DNA of 64,000 bases. Origin: Streptomyces sp. NBC_01353 (GTDB taxonomy: Bacteria; Actinomycetota; Actinomycetes; Streptomycetales; Streptomycetaceae). Of the stretch, positions 24,086 to 32,030 are shown piece after piece (positions within the stretch are counted from its first letter, which is position 1; each line of letters starts with the position of its first letter). Below the pieces are notes generated by a model that did no database searches, was not told the origin of the DNA, and saw nothing but the letters and a program-made list of their open reading frames with translations. Location of the stretch: NCBI RefSeq assembly GCF_036237275.1, contig NZ_CP108353.1, forward strand, positions 1 through 64,000, in the 5' to 3' direction. Both the position numbers and the translations under genes were made by a program.

Positions 24086-25027
24086 ATGCCCGGTCGACCG
24101 ATCTGGAGCGGCGCCATCTCATTTGGCCTGGTCACCGTGCCTTGTCGCCTCGAGAACGCCACGGAAAGCCACTCCGTCTCGTTCCGGCAGATCCACGTCG
24201 AGGACGGCGGCCGGATCCGCTACCGCAAGATCTGCGAACTCGACGGCCAAGAGCTCACCGAGGCAGAGATCGGGAAGGGTTACGAGGTCTCCAAGGACAA
24301 CGTCATCCCGATCACCGACGACGACCTGGCCAACATGCCCCTCCCGACGGTGAAGGCGATCGAGATCGCGGCGTTCGTGCCCTGGGACAGCATCGACCCT
24401 CGGCACATCGGTGAATCGGCCTATTTCATCTCTGCCGATGGTCCTGTGGCGGCCAAGCCGTACACCCTGCTGAGGGAGGCGCTCGGCCGGACGGAGGCGG
24501 TGGCGGTCGCGAAGTTCGCCCTTCGAGGACGCGAGCGCCTCGGCCTCATGCGCCCGTACGGCGACGTACTGCTGTTGCATTCGATGCGCTGGGATGACGA
24601 GGTCCGCGACCCGGCCGAGCTGGCCCCCGACGACGTTGAGCTGACCGAGAAGGAGATCGGCGAGGCGCTCGCCCTCCTCGAGGCCATGTCCGTGGAGCAC
24701 CTGGCCGACGTCGGCGAGGCGGAGCTCACCGACCAGTACCGCGAAGCGCTGGTCGAGGTCATCGAGGCGAAGGCCGAACACCGCGAGCCTCGAGCCGCTG
24801 AGGGTACGGAGGCCGCGCCGGCCGGGAAGGTCGTTGACCTGATGGCCGCGCTCGAGGAGTCCGTCCTGAAGGCGAAGGCGTCCCGCGGCGAGACCGGCGA
24901 GCCCGGCACCGTCCACGAGATGCCGAAGCCGAAGAAGAAGGCCGCGGCCAAGAAGACGACGCCGGCGAAGAAGACGGCCGCCAAGAAGACCACGGCGAAG
25001 AAGACCGCCCGGAAGCGGGCCTCCTAG
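24086..25027 (+). CDS. ku: Ku-type DNA end-binding protein
   Basis: 313 residues from ATG 24086 (site CCTGGAGGA). The N-terminus PGRPIWSGAISFGLVTVPCRL and segments CELDGQELTEAEIGKGYEV, PLPTVKAIEIAAFVPWDSIDP and GRTEAVAVAKFALRGRERL are typical of bacterial Ku. The C-terminus is a Lys/Ala tail (KKKAAAKKTTPAKKTAAKK), as in Streptomyces and mycobacterial Ku, which helps DNA binding and ligase recruitment. Ku homodimers bind double-strand ends for non-homologous end joining. No LigD lies in the window. Some mycobacteriophages (Omega, Corndog) carry Ku and use host ligase to circularise, so a genome-end role is plausible. Confidence 0.93.
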   Translation: MPGRPIWSGAISFGLVTVPCRLENATESHSVSFRQIHVEDGGRIRYRKICELDGQELTEAEIGKGYEVSKDNVIPITDDDLANMPLPTVKAIEIAAFVPWDSIDPRHIGESAYFISADGPVAAKPYTLLREALGRTEAVAVAKFALRGRERLGLMRPYGDVLLLHSMRWDDEVRDPAELAPDDVELTEKEIGEALALLEAMSVEHLADVGEAELTDQYREALVEVIEAKAEHREPRAAEGTEAAPAGKVVDLMAALEESVLKAKASRGETGEPGTVHEMPKPKKKAAAKKTTPAKKTAAKKTTAKKTARKRAS

Positions 25028-25410
25028 GGCGTGTCGTCGCCGCGTACCCGGCTCCCGGGCGGCGCCGGCTTGTCGATGCCGAGGCTCCCCCACGGCGCGC
25101 AGATGTCGCAGAACTCCAACTCCGGAAACTGCTGGATCGCCACGAAGGCCTCCTCCTGGGAGAGGAGGCCGGTCCGCCGAGGGTCGATGTGGCAGCCCCC
25201 GCGATGCAGCATCGGCTGCCCCTGCGCCGCGCGCGAGGGCAGGACCTTCCACGCCATCTCCGCCCGAGCGACCTCCCGCCGCCGCTCCTGCTCCTTCTCC
25301 TCAGCCTCCAGCTGCCGGATGGTGCGGTCGGCCTGGTCGAGCTGCCACCGGAGCCAGTCCCTGAGGGTCCGCTGCTTCTCGAGGCGCTCGGCTATCGACA
25401 GCCCGTTCAC
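25024..25410 (-). CDS. DUF6233-like protein (128 aa)
   Basis: GTG at 25410 with AGGAG. The first 60 residues form a charged coiled coil (ERLEKQRTLRDWLRWQLDQADRTI). The second half has LHRGGCHIDPRRTGLLSQEEAFVAIQQFPELEFCDICAPWGSLGI, matching the H.g.C....r....s.eeA...l.......C..C.p...L pattern of DUF6233 proteins common in Streptomyces. Function unknown. Ends convergently with Ku, overlapping by four bases. Confidence 0.6.
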   Translation of the reverse strand: MNGLSIAERLEKQRTLRDWLRWQLDQADRTIRQLEAEEKEQERRREVARAEMAWKVLPSRAAQGQPMLHRGGCHIDPRRTGLLSQEEAFVAIQQFPELEFCDICAPWGSLGIDKPAPPGSRVRGDDTP

Positions 25411-25419
25411 AACGCGCTC

Positions 25420-25779
25420 CTACGCGGCCGCGGCGACGGCCGGCACGGCCTCCGGGTGGGTCTTCAGGTCCATGCGGGCCTGCATCCGCTTCCCGGCCTC
25501 GACGGTGGCCCAGTGCGGGTGCGTGGACACTTCGGCGCTCAGCTCCCGCAGGAGCTCCTCGAGGCGCGCAACGTCGGTCTTCTGCTCGTCGGTGTAGCCG
25601 GGGCTGGGCTCGCGGCCGCCGGTCACCTCGCCGGTATGGGGGTGCACCGTGCCGGGCCAGCCGTCCATCGGGTCCACGGACCACGGCAGGGTGCGGCACA
25701 GCGCCTCGTACTCGGCTCGTGCCTGGTGGAGACGCTTCTGGGCGTCGATGAGGTCTTGCGGGAAGGGAGAGTCAGCCAC
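25420..25779 (-). CDS. Hypothetical helical protein (119 aa)
   Basis: The start GTG at 25779 has no clear ribosome site and may be leaderless. Helical N-terminus (LIDAQKRLHQARAEYEALCRTL), a Pro/Gly turn and a second charged helical region (EEQKTDVARLEELLRELSAEV-like). Coupled with the 128-aa gene downstream. Unknown function. Confidence 0.5.
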   Translation of the reverse strand: MADSPFPQDLIDAQKRLHQARAEYEALCRTLPWSVDPMDGWPGTVHPHTGEVTGGREPSPGYTDEQKTDVARLEELLRELSAEVSTHPHWATVEAGKRMQARMDLKTHPEAVPAVAAAA

Positions 25780-25848
25780 GGCTGAAATGATACGCCTGTT
25801 CGAATAGCGGATCTCGGCGACCCGCCGACCACCATGCAACAGTGGGCC

Positions 25849-26160
25849 ATGACTAACGAGAACTCTGCGACGCCGGCCACCAGACTCGCCATCGAGCTCC
25901 TCACCGTCTGGCGCGAGCAGGACCGAGCTGCGGCCGCCGAGCACGTCATGAACACACTCGGCCTGCAGAACATCGACGACCCCACCCGCACCCGGGTCTC
26001 GCAAGCCTTGGCAGGGCTGCTGAACCTCAGCATGATCACAGTCGCCCAGGTCGGCGCCTACCAGGCGGCCCAGGACACTGGTCGCACCCCCACTGCCCAA
26101 GAAATCGAGGCAGCTGCCGACTCCTTCATCCGCTCCCTCTCACTAGGAATGCCTGACTGA
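25849..26160 (+). CDS. Hypothetical helical protein (103 aa)
   Basis: Two candidate ATGs (25834 and 25849), neither with a good ribosome site, so leaderless translation is possible. The product is all-helical (ATRLAIELLTVWREQDRAAAAEHVMNTLGLQ, TRVSQALAGLLNLSMITVAQVG). No known family. Divergent from the gene at 25779. Confidence 0.5.
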   Translation: MTNENSATPATRLAIELLTVWREQDRAAAAEHVMNTLGLQNIDDPTRTRVSQALAGLLNLSMITVAQVGAYQAAQDTGRTPTAQEIEAAADSFIRSLSLGMPD

Positions 26161-26259
26161 ACGCGCCGGGCCGCGCCGCACCGGGCAGGCACACATACGC
26201 AGCGAGCCAGGGAGGGGCCTAGTGGAGTAGGGCTGGCCGCCTGACACAGCACGCACGAA

Positions 26260-26287
26260 AGCGGCCCGCCACCAGTGGCGGGCCGCT
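26260..26287 (-). terminator. Stem-loop terminator
   Basis: AGCGGCCCGCCA, CCAG loop, exact complement, 9 bases beyond the NERD gene stop. Confidence 0.75.
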
Positions 26288-26295
26288 CGTCTCAG

Positions 26296-26946
26296 TCAGC
26301 TGTTGTACGGGCGCAGCACCTGGTCGACGTGCGCCGCCAGCGCAGCCGCTCGCCGCGGATCCCGCTGCCGGGGCGCTGCCGCCAATGTCGGCACCAGCAG
26401 CCCCGGCCCCAGAATGTGCACCACGCCGTCCCAGCCCGGTGCCCGGGCCTCCAGCCACCCGCCGACGATCGGGGAGCCGTGGACGACAAGCAGCGGCCAC
26501 ACCGCGCCCGCTGGCAGCCCCAGCGCGACCGCGACACGGCGCGCGTACGAGGCGACCGCCTCGACCTGCCGGTGCCGGTCCTCCGCCCCGCAGTACACCC
26601 GCCCGCGTACGAGCTGGGTGGGCCAGCCGCGGCGCCACCGCTTCGTGTCCAGCACCACCACTGCCGTCCCGCACGGCGACACGAGAACGTGGTCCAGGTT
26701 CGCCCTCGAGCCCGGCAGGACCAGGTCATGCCGTACGTGCCAGCCGGCCGCCTCGAGCGGCCGAAGTAATCCGGCGGTCATCCGCTCCCCCTCCGCCCCA
26801 TGCTCGGCCCGAGCCGCGTGAGCGTCCGCACGCCGCACCGACCTGCCCCGTACCCCGAGCCAGGCCAGGACACGACGCCACAAGCCCCGCCGGGCCCCGG
26901 CATGCAACTGACGGGCCCACGCGTCCGCCGACCTTCCCGCGCTCAC
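26296..26946 (-). CDS. NERD-domain (nuclease-related) protein (216 aa)
   Basis: GTG with GGGAGG. After a basic N-terminus the pattern GAEGERMTAGLLRPLEAAGW, then RANLDHVLVSPCGTAVVVLDTKRWRRG, matches the NERD domain, in which Glu, the DH pair and DTK are the nuclease-fold residues. A VVHGSPIVGGW strand and C-terminal helix complete it. NERD proteins are presumed DNA-processing factors, frequent on large plasmids. Overlaps the upstream stop by four bases. Confidence 0.8.
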   Translation of the reverse strand: MSAGRSADAWARQLHAGARRGLWRRVLAWLGVRGRSVRRADAHAARAEHGAEGERMTAGLLRPLEAAGWHVRHDLVLPGSRANLDHVLVSPCGTAVVVLDTKRWRRGWPTQLVRGRVYCGAEDRHRQVEAVASYARRVAVALGLPAGAVWPLLVVHGSPIVGGWLEARAPGWDGVVHILGPGLLVPTLAAAPRQRDPRRAAALAAHVDQVLRPYNS

Positions 26947-27557
26947 TGGCCTGCCTCCCGCCACCAGCGCAGCCCGTCCGGCTCCGTACGCTCCACACCG
27001 TCCATCGCGGTCAGCCCGGCCTGCCAACGCACCACGGCATCCGCGGCGTGCTCCCGCTCCTCGGTCGTCATCTGGCCCGTCAGGTATCGCCAGTTCCCAT
27101 GCAGCCACACCGACCCCCACGCTCCGGCCGCAGCGCTCTCCAGCCCGGCGATACGGGCACGCAGGGCCTTCGGGTCGTCGTCCGCCGGGTCGTAGCCGGG
27201 CGCGATGTACCGCTCGTAGTCCGTCCGGTACTCCAGGCACCGCGGGCACGTCACCTCTGTGGTCTCCGACAGCGCGCCCTGCGCCGTCGAGTGGCCGCAC
27301 AGCGCCCGGCCCGTTGCCCACGCCTCGAAGCTGTCCAGCCACTGGTAGAGGGCCAGGTGGACGACGTCCGGCTCCTCGGGGAGGTTCACGCGGGCGACCG
27401 GCACCAGGTACCGGCGCTGCGGGTCGAGGGTCCGGTGCAGGTCGGGCCGGTCGCAGCAGACGTCGTGGGCGCCGTGACAGTCGGACTCGGTGCTCCCGCT
27501 CGTCGGGCAGTAGTACACGGCCGCCCCAGGGCGGCAGACGTGCTCGGGATCGGGCAT
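26943..27557 (-). CDS. Hypothetical protein with zinc-like Cys/His pattern (204 aa)
   Basis: ATG at 27557 with GGAAGGGG. CRPGAAVYYCPTSG, CHGAHDVCCDRPDLH and CGHSTAQGALSETTEVTCPRC give several metal-binding pairs. The C-terminal half is helical (DPKALRARIAGLESAAAGAW, LHGNWRYLTGQMTTEEREHAADAVVRW). Found upstream of NERD in one transcription unit. Family unknown. Confidence 0.6.
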   Translation of the reverse strand: MPDPEHVCRPGAAVYYCPTSGSTESDCHGAHDVCCDRPDLHRTLDPQRRYLVPVARVNLPEEPDVVHLALYQWLDSFEAWATGRALCGHSTAQGALSETTEVTCPRCLEYRTDYERYIAPGYDPADDDPKALRARIAGLESAAAGAWGSVWLHGNWRYLTGQMTTEEREHAADAVVRWQAGLTAMDGVERTEPDGLRWWREAGQ

Positions 27558-27655
27558 GAGGCCCCTTCCAAGGGGTGTAGTGACGGTGGGTAGGCGCCCG
27601 CCCGTGCGCCGCTGTGTTCGGCCCGGGCGGGTGTCTAAGATGTCCGTTTCTCGGG

Positions 27656-28198
27656 TCACGCTGTGCACTCAACTGGCACGTCGGGCAGCAGGCCCCGAGC
27701 GCCCGCCGCGCGTACCGCTGCCTCTCGGCGCTCCTCCCTGGGCAGATGCGAGACACCCAGCAGCCGGTACACCTCCGACAGGCGGGCGGCGACGGCCTGC
27801 CGCGACGTGCCCACCCGCCTGGCAACGGTCGCCAGCGGAATCCCAGGCACAGCCTCGCGCAGGATCCGCGCCTGGAGCGGCGTCAGCTTCCGCACCGGCT
27901 CCGCACGCGCCGGCATCTCCCACTCGTCCGACAGCAGGTAGCTGATCGAGATGCCGAGGCCGTGGCAGAGCTCCACGAGCGTGAACAGCGGCAGGGGGCT
28001 GGTGCCACACTCCACGTGCCGAACCGACTTGACGGGCAGGCCACACCGCTCCGCCAGGGCAAGCTGACTGCACCCACGCGCGTGACGCTCCGCCCGAACA
28101 CGGTCCCCAATGTCTGCCAGGAACTCGTCCCGGTCCAGGTGCACCGCGGGCCCGCCACCAGCCGGTGACAGGCCCGCCACGGTACGTCGTACGGTCAC
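27656..28198 (-). CDS. XRE-family regulator with second C-terminal HTH (180 aa)
   Basis: GTG overlaps the upstream stop. Residues 25-95 are an XRE helix-turn-helix (FLADIGDRVRAERHARGCSQLALAERCGLPVKSVRHVECGT). Residues 105-150 form a LuxR/sigma-4-like helix-turn-helix (LTPLQARILREAVPGIPLATVARRVGTSRQAVAARL). Two DNA-binding units in one small protein is unusual. It is the last gene of its transcription unit and may act as a local repressor. Confidence 0.75.
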   Translation of the reverse strand: MTVRRTVAGLSPAGGGPAVHLDRDEFLADIGDRVRAERHARGCSQLALAERCGLPVKSVRHVECGTSPLPLFTLVELCHGLGISISYLLSDEWEMPARAEPVRKLTPLQARILREAVPGIPLATVARRVGTSRQAVAARLSEVYRLLGVSHLPREERREAAVRAAGARGLLPDVPVECTA

Positions 28199-29061
28199 GG
28201 CTGCTCCTGGTGCTCATCGAGGGCGGCGCGGATGTGGCGGAGGCAGGCGAGGTAGCCGCCTGCGACGTCTGGGTTGGTGGGGTTGTCGTGGACCGCGGCC
28301 TCGATCCGGTCGCACTCGTCGCGGACGCGTTCGATGGCGGCCTCGGCCCGTTCAGCGCGCTCTCGGCTCTCGCGCGCCCCGCCGTTCACCATGCGGTTGG
28401 TGCGCTTCATCCGTTCGATCGTGGCTTCGGCCTTGGTGCCGCGCTCCTGCCACGCGTACCGCTCGGCGGCCATCTCCTGCCGCTGCTCCAGGAGGCGACG
28501 GCTGATGTCCTGCTCGGCGGCGAGAGCGGCCTCGGCCTGCTCGGCGCGCTCCTCGGCCTGCTGCCGGGCCTGATGCGGGGTCAGCTTCCCGACCCGCTGA
28601 AGGACGAAGGCGTACCGCTCCGGCGACTCCCCGACCTTCACCTCCATCTCGATCGGCGTCTCGGAGTAGTTCTCAGCGTCGCCGAGCATGGCGCGGGCGG
28701 CGCCGACCCAGTGGGCGACGAGCTCGCGGGCGGGCTCAATCTCCATGGACATGCCGTTGCGGAAGTCCATGGCCTTCAGGCCGGTCTCGTCGAGCTGCTT
28801 CTGGATCCAGCGATCGCGGGCTTCCGCGTCGCGGCCGATGAGTTCGGCGAGGAGCTCGTCGCGCTCGGCGACCAGGGCGTCCAACTCGTCTGGGGTGATC
28901 GTGTCAACGGTGTGCCGCCGACCGGGCTCGGCAGGCTTTGGTGCGTTGGGGCCGCGTCCGTCGGCGCAGGGCCAGCAGAACGGCTGATCCCGGTAGTTGT
29001 GGTAGCGGACGTCGGCACTGCCGCACTCGCAGCACTTCTCGGCGGGCGTGGGCTGGGTCAT
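28195..29061 (-). CDS. Zinc-finger plus long coiled-coil protein (288 aa)
   Basis: ATG with GGAGA, overlapping the 30-aa gene. N-terminal CCECGSADVRYHNYRDQPFCWPC is a zinc ribbon. From about residue 48, TVDTITPDELDALVAERDELLAEL starts a heptad-rich helical rod that runs nearly to the end (EERAEQAEAALAAEQDISRRLLEQ). The same VDTITP module is present in the 435-aa protein at 16198-17505. Structural or DNA-tethering role possible. Unknown family. Confidence 0.6.
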   Translation of the reverse strand: MTQPTPAEKCCECGSADVRYHNYRDQPFCWPCADGRGPNAPKPAEPGRRHTVDTITPDELDALVAERDELLAELIGRDAEARDRWIQKQLDETGLKAMDFRNGMSMEIEPARELVAHWVGAARAMLGDAENYSETPIEMEVKVGESPERYAFVLQRVGKLTPHQARQQAEERAEQAEAALAAEQDISRRLLEQRQEMAAERYAWQERGTKAEATIERMKRTNRMVNGGARESRERAERAEAAIERVRDECDRIEAAVHDNPTNPDVAGGYLACLRHIRAALDEHQEQP

Positions 29062-29150
29062 CGGGTTCTCCGGGGTGGGCGGGGCCAGTGGCCGCAGGGG
29101 AGGCCGGTGAGGGTGGCGACGAGGAGCACGAAGGCGACGACGGCGGTCAC
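29058..29150 (-). CDS. Tiny membrane peptide (30 aa)
   Basis: GTG overlaps the HNH gene's stop (GTGA) and its own stop overlaps the next ATG (ATGA). The first 18 residues are a hydrophobic helix (AVVAFVLLVATLTGL) followed by a basic tail. The double overlap makes translation likely. Function unknown. Confidence 0.5.
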   Translation of the reverse strand: MTAVVAFVLLVATLTGLPCGHWPRPPRRTR

Positions 29151-29506
29151 GGGGCGTCCAGGGCGAGTTGTCCGTCTGCCTCGCGGGCGGCGCGGCGAGT
29201 GGCTGCGGCTGTCTCGCGGTGGTGCCCCTTGTCGTAGTGGAGGTGGCAGCCCTGGCACATGGCACGGAGGTTGGCCGGGTCGCAGTTCTCGGGGGTGTGG
29301 TCGAGGTGTGCGGTGGTGAGGATGACGTGGCTGCCGGTGCCGTAGGCGGGCTTTCCGTGGACGTTCGGGCAGCGGCCTGGGTGTGTGCCGCGTCCGCACT
29401 CTCCGAGGCACTCACAGCGGCCCTTGGCGCGTTCGAAGCGAATCGTGCGGCTGATGTCGGGCCAGTCCTTCGGGTAACGGGCTCGGTTCTCGGGTCGGAT
29501 GGGCAT
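29147..29506 (-). CDS. HNH endonuclease (119 aa)
   Basis: ATG with AGGAG. CECLGECG and C..H residues form the structural zinc site; LTTAHLDHTPENCDPANLRAMCQGCHLHYD is the HNH core with DH, N and H in place. Small stand-alone HNH proteins in phages assist terminase or act as nickases. The first 20 residues are basic and Trp/Pro-rich (MPIRPENRARYPKDWPDISR). Confidence 0.85.
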   Translation of the reverse strand: MPIRPENRARYPKDWPDISRTIRFERAKGRCECLGECGRGTHPGRCPNVHGKPAYGTGSHVILTTAHLDHTPENCDPANLRAMCQGCHLHYDKGHHRETAAATRRAAREADGQLALDAP

Positions 29507-29928
29507 CAGCCGGTCTCCTCGACGGTCCAGGTGGTGGTCTCGCGGACGAGGCGGAACTTGTCGTCCGGGTTCGCGCTGCGTCGAACGGTGAGGCGGTTCA
29601 GTCCGGACTCTCGGTGGGAGCTGCTGACTCCGGCCGGCATCCATTCGTCGACGTCCCAGACCTTGACGCGCCACGTCTCGCGCGGCGGGTGGGCCTCGGC
29701 CGACTGCTCGACGGCGGCCCGAAGCTCGGCCGCGTGGTGACAGGCGCCGACGAGCTGGCCGATCAGCTTCTGTCGGATGACGGGGTCCTTGACGCCGTTG
29801 TCCATGGCGTCGTGAAGGATTGATACGGCCTCCGCGAGCCTGCTGGCGGGCATCTGGTCGGTGGGGCAGCCGCAGCCCCAGTTGTGCGTCTCGGGCGTCG
29901 GGCACGCGGCAGGCGCCTGGTCGGTCAT
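29506..29928 (-). CDS. Hypothetical protein (140 aa)
   Basis: ATG with AAGGGGAG. An N-terminal zinc-like CPTPETHNWGCGCP, a helical middle (AEAVSILHDAMDNGVKDPVIRQKLIGQLVGACHHAAELRAAVEQ) and a beta-rich C-terminus (WRVKVWDVDEWMPAG, FRLVRETTTWTVEET). Shares one base with the HNH start (TGATG). Not recognised. Confidence 0.6.
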   Translation of the reverse strand: MTDQAPAACPTPETHNWGCGCPTDQMPASRLAEAVSILHDAMDNGVKDPVIRQKLIGQLVGACHHAAELRAAVEQSAEAHPPRETWRVKVWDVDEWMPAGVSSSHRESGLNRLTVRRSANPDDKFRLVRETTTWTVEETG

Positions 29929-29939
29929 GGGGCTCCCCT

Positions 29940-30464
29940 TCACGAGGGCAGGTAGTGGATCTGCACGGCCATGTCGGCGCCCTCGGCGTCGAACGTCGCC
30001 AGCCACGGGCATTCGGCGTCCTCGGGCTGCCACTGGAAGACCGCCCACCTGAGCTCCAGGAGGTCCGGGTCTTGAAGGCCGTAGTCGGGGTCCAGGTCGT
30101 GGACGCGGAAGTACTCGAGGAGCGCAGCCCGGGCGGCAGCCGGATCGGAAGTGAGGAGCACGATGTCCCCGTCCTCGAACTCGCACGCCGGGACGCCCCG
30201 GTAGGTGTTCCCGTCGAGGTCGCGGTGGGTGGGCTGGAAGCGGCCCATCGGCAGTACAGGGACCGGAGTGACGTCGTCGAGGTAACGAAGGCCCTCGTAG
30301 TCGGGCCGGCAGGCCAGGTTGGACCTGGTGCCGTCGAGGCGTACCCGGACGCTGGCGGCGTCGTCGGTGATGGCGGTGATGATGCCGGGCAGGTAGACGT
30401 CCTGGTGGTAGGCGTACTCAACGCGCCGGCCGACGACGGCCTTCTCATGCAGGGTGATGGGCAT
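29940..30464 (-). CDS. Hypothetical protein (174 aa)
   Basis: ATG with AGAAGGAG. The first half looks like a small beta barrel (GRRVEYAYHQDVYLPGIITAITDDAASVRVRLDG), perhaps Tudor/SH3-like. The second half is acidic (CEFEDGDIVLLTSDPAAARAALLEYFRVHDLDPD). No catalytic motif. Early-cluster gene of unknown function. Confidence 0.6.
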   Translation of the reverse strand: MPITLHEKAVVGRRVEYAYHQDVYLPGIITAITDDAASVRVRLDGTRSNLACRPDYEGLRYLDDVTPVPVLPMGRFQPTHRDLDGNTYRGVPACEFEDGDIVLLTSDPAAARAALLEYFRVHDLDPDYGLQDPDLLELRWAVFQWQPEDAECPWLATFDAEGADMAVQIHYLPS

Positions 30465-30486
30465 GGCTGCTGGTTCTCCTTCTGGG

Positions 30487-31242
30487 TCAGGCGGCGTCAG
30501 CCGCAGCGGGGAGAGGGGACGTGCGCGGGGAACTCTTCTTCCGGGGCGAGACGTCGATGACTCGGCTGTGCGTCGGGTCGTCGAGGACGTCGTCGTCCAG
30601 GTCCATGGGCAGCTGCCACTTCCCCGCAGCCGCGATCGCCTTGGCCCGTGTGACGGCCGACGCCGGCACCCCGTGCTCGAGGGGGTCCTGGTTCCACAGC
30701 CGCTCGTAAACCCGCTGCGTCTTCTGCGCGGTGGCGAGGGTGACGTACCGATCGCCGCATCCCAGGCGGCACACGAGGCGGGACACGAAGCTCTTCGCGA
30801 TGCCCATCTCTCGGGCGATGACGTACTGGGGCCAGCCCAAAGCCATCAGGGCTCGCAGCCGAAGGAGGGTGCTTCGGCCGTCGATCCGCGCCCGGTTCCC
30901 AGTCTCCGGCTGTACGACGCGCGGGACAGGAACGGCGAGGATCTTCGCCTCGGTGACTCGGGTGATCTTGCCTCCGAACCGTGCCGCCTTGTAGAAGGCG
31001 TCGCGCCCGACCCGCGCCGCCCGGCAGGTCTCCGCGTCCAACATCCCTGCCGCGCGAAGCCTGGCAATGTGGGCGGCAGTCCGTTCGGTACCGGGCAGGG
31101 CGGGACGGCCAGTCGCAGCGAAGTACTCGCGCTGCTTCATGGCACGTCGCCTGGCCTCGAGGCACTCGTCACGCTTGCATCCGTAGTCGGCGCAGGCCGG
31201 CTGGCCGTGGGTGACGCGGGAGTTCTTCGGGCGCTGCTTCAT
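30487..31242 (-). CDS. HTH DNA-binding protein (251 aa)
   Basis: ATG with AGAAGGAG. N-terminal HGQPACADYGCKRDECLEARRR is a Cys/His zinc-like segment. The middle has LLRLRALMALGWPQYVIAREMGIAKSFVSRLV, a clear resolvase-type helix-turn-helix. The C-terminus is basic and Pro-rich. Similar architecture appears in many actinophage early regions; the role may be transcription control. No known regulator name applies. Confidence 0.65.
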   Translation of the reverse strand: MKQRPKNSRVTHGQPACADYGCKRDECLEARRRAMKQREYFAATGRPALPGTERTAAHIARLRAAGMLDAETCRAARVGRDAFYKAARFGGKITRVTEAKILAVPVPRVVQPETGNRARIDGRSTLLRLRALMALGWPQYVIAREMGIAKSFVSRLVCRLGCGDRYVTLATAQKTQRVYERLWNQDPLEHGVPASAVTRAKAIAAAGKWQLPMDLDDDVLDDPTHSRVIDVSPRKKSSPRTSPLPAAADAA

Positions 31243-31261
31243 CGGCTCTGCTCCTTCTGGG

Positions 31262-32017
31262 TCAGGCGGAGGGGATGTCGGCGATGAGGACGGTGGAGTT
31301 GTCGGCGTGCGGGTCGCTCGGGTTCGTGTCACGGGAGGCCTTGACGGCGCCGTCGGCGAACCGGCGGGCAACTGTGCGCAGCGACGTCCCGTCGAGGAGC
31401 GGGGCCAGGGCGTGTCCGGCGTCCTCGTACGGCTCGTAGGCGCCGTCGGAGGCGAGGAGCAGCCGAACAGGGCCGCACTGGAGGGTGTGGGTCTCGATGG
31501 CGGGGTGGTTGACGGCGTCCATAGCCTCGGCGTCGGTGTAGGTCGCCCCGAGGTAGGAGGTGATCCGGTTACGGCTGCCGCCGCGGAATCCGTCCCGGGG
31601 CGGGAAGACGCGGCGGAGGTTGTGGTCGCGGGTGAGACAGGTGGCCGTGCCGTCGGTGAGGGCGTAGGCGCGGGAGTCACCGCACCAGGCGATGGTGGTC
31701 GGCTTGCCGGGGGTGACGACGGCAACGATGGCGGCCGCCGTGCCGAGGTCTTCGCGGTAGAACGGGTCGGCCCGGTCGGGCTCGGCGGCGTACTGGCCGT
31801 ACACGGCGCGCAGGCCGGCCTCGGCGTCACCGTGGCGGGCGGCGGCGCGGGCCAGGCGCCGGGCGGCAGTCTGGGTCCACTTCTGGATGGTCGTGGTGGA
31901 GCCGATGCCGTCGAGGAGGGCGTAGGCGGTGGCCCCGTCGAGGGTGGTGAACACGGCGGTGGCGTCGCACTGATGGCTACGGTCACCGAGGTTCTGGGCG
32001 GTGGCGTACGGGCGCAT
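31262..32017 (-). CDS. PP2C-family Ser/Thr protein phosphatase
   Basis: 251 residues with CGGAG site. PPM/PP2C metal motifs are visible: YALLDGIGST (DGxG), GTAAAIVAV, IAWCGDSRAYAL, LTRDHNLRR, LLLASDGAYEPYE and HADNSTVLIAD. These two-metal phosphatases act on phospho-Ser/Thr. A phage-plasmid copy could counter host Hanks-type kinases or feed signalling in its favour; substrate unknown. No kinase gene is next to it. Confidence 0.88.
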   Translation of the reverse strand: MRPYATAQNLGDRSHQCDATAVFTTLDGATAYALLDGIGSTTTIQKWTQTAARRLARAAARHGDAEAGLRAVYGQYAAEPDRADPFYREDLGTAAAIVAVVTPGKPTTIAWCGDSRAYALTDGTATCLTRDHNLRRVFPPRDGFRGGSRNRITSYLGATYTDAEAMDAVNHPAIETHTLQCGPVRLLLASDGAYEPYEDAGHALAPLLDGTSLRTVARRFADGAVKASRDTNPSDPHADNSTVLIADIPSA

Positions 32018-32030
32018 GGGGTGCTCCGGG

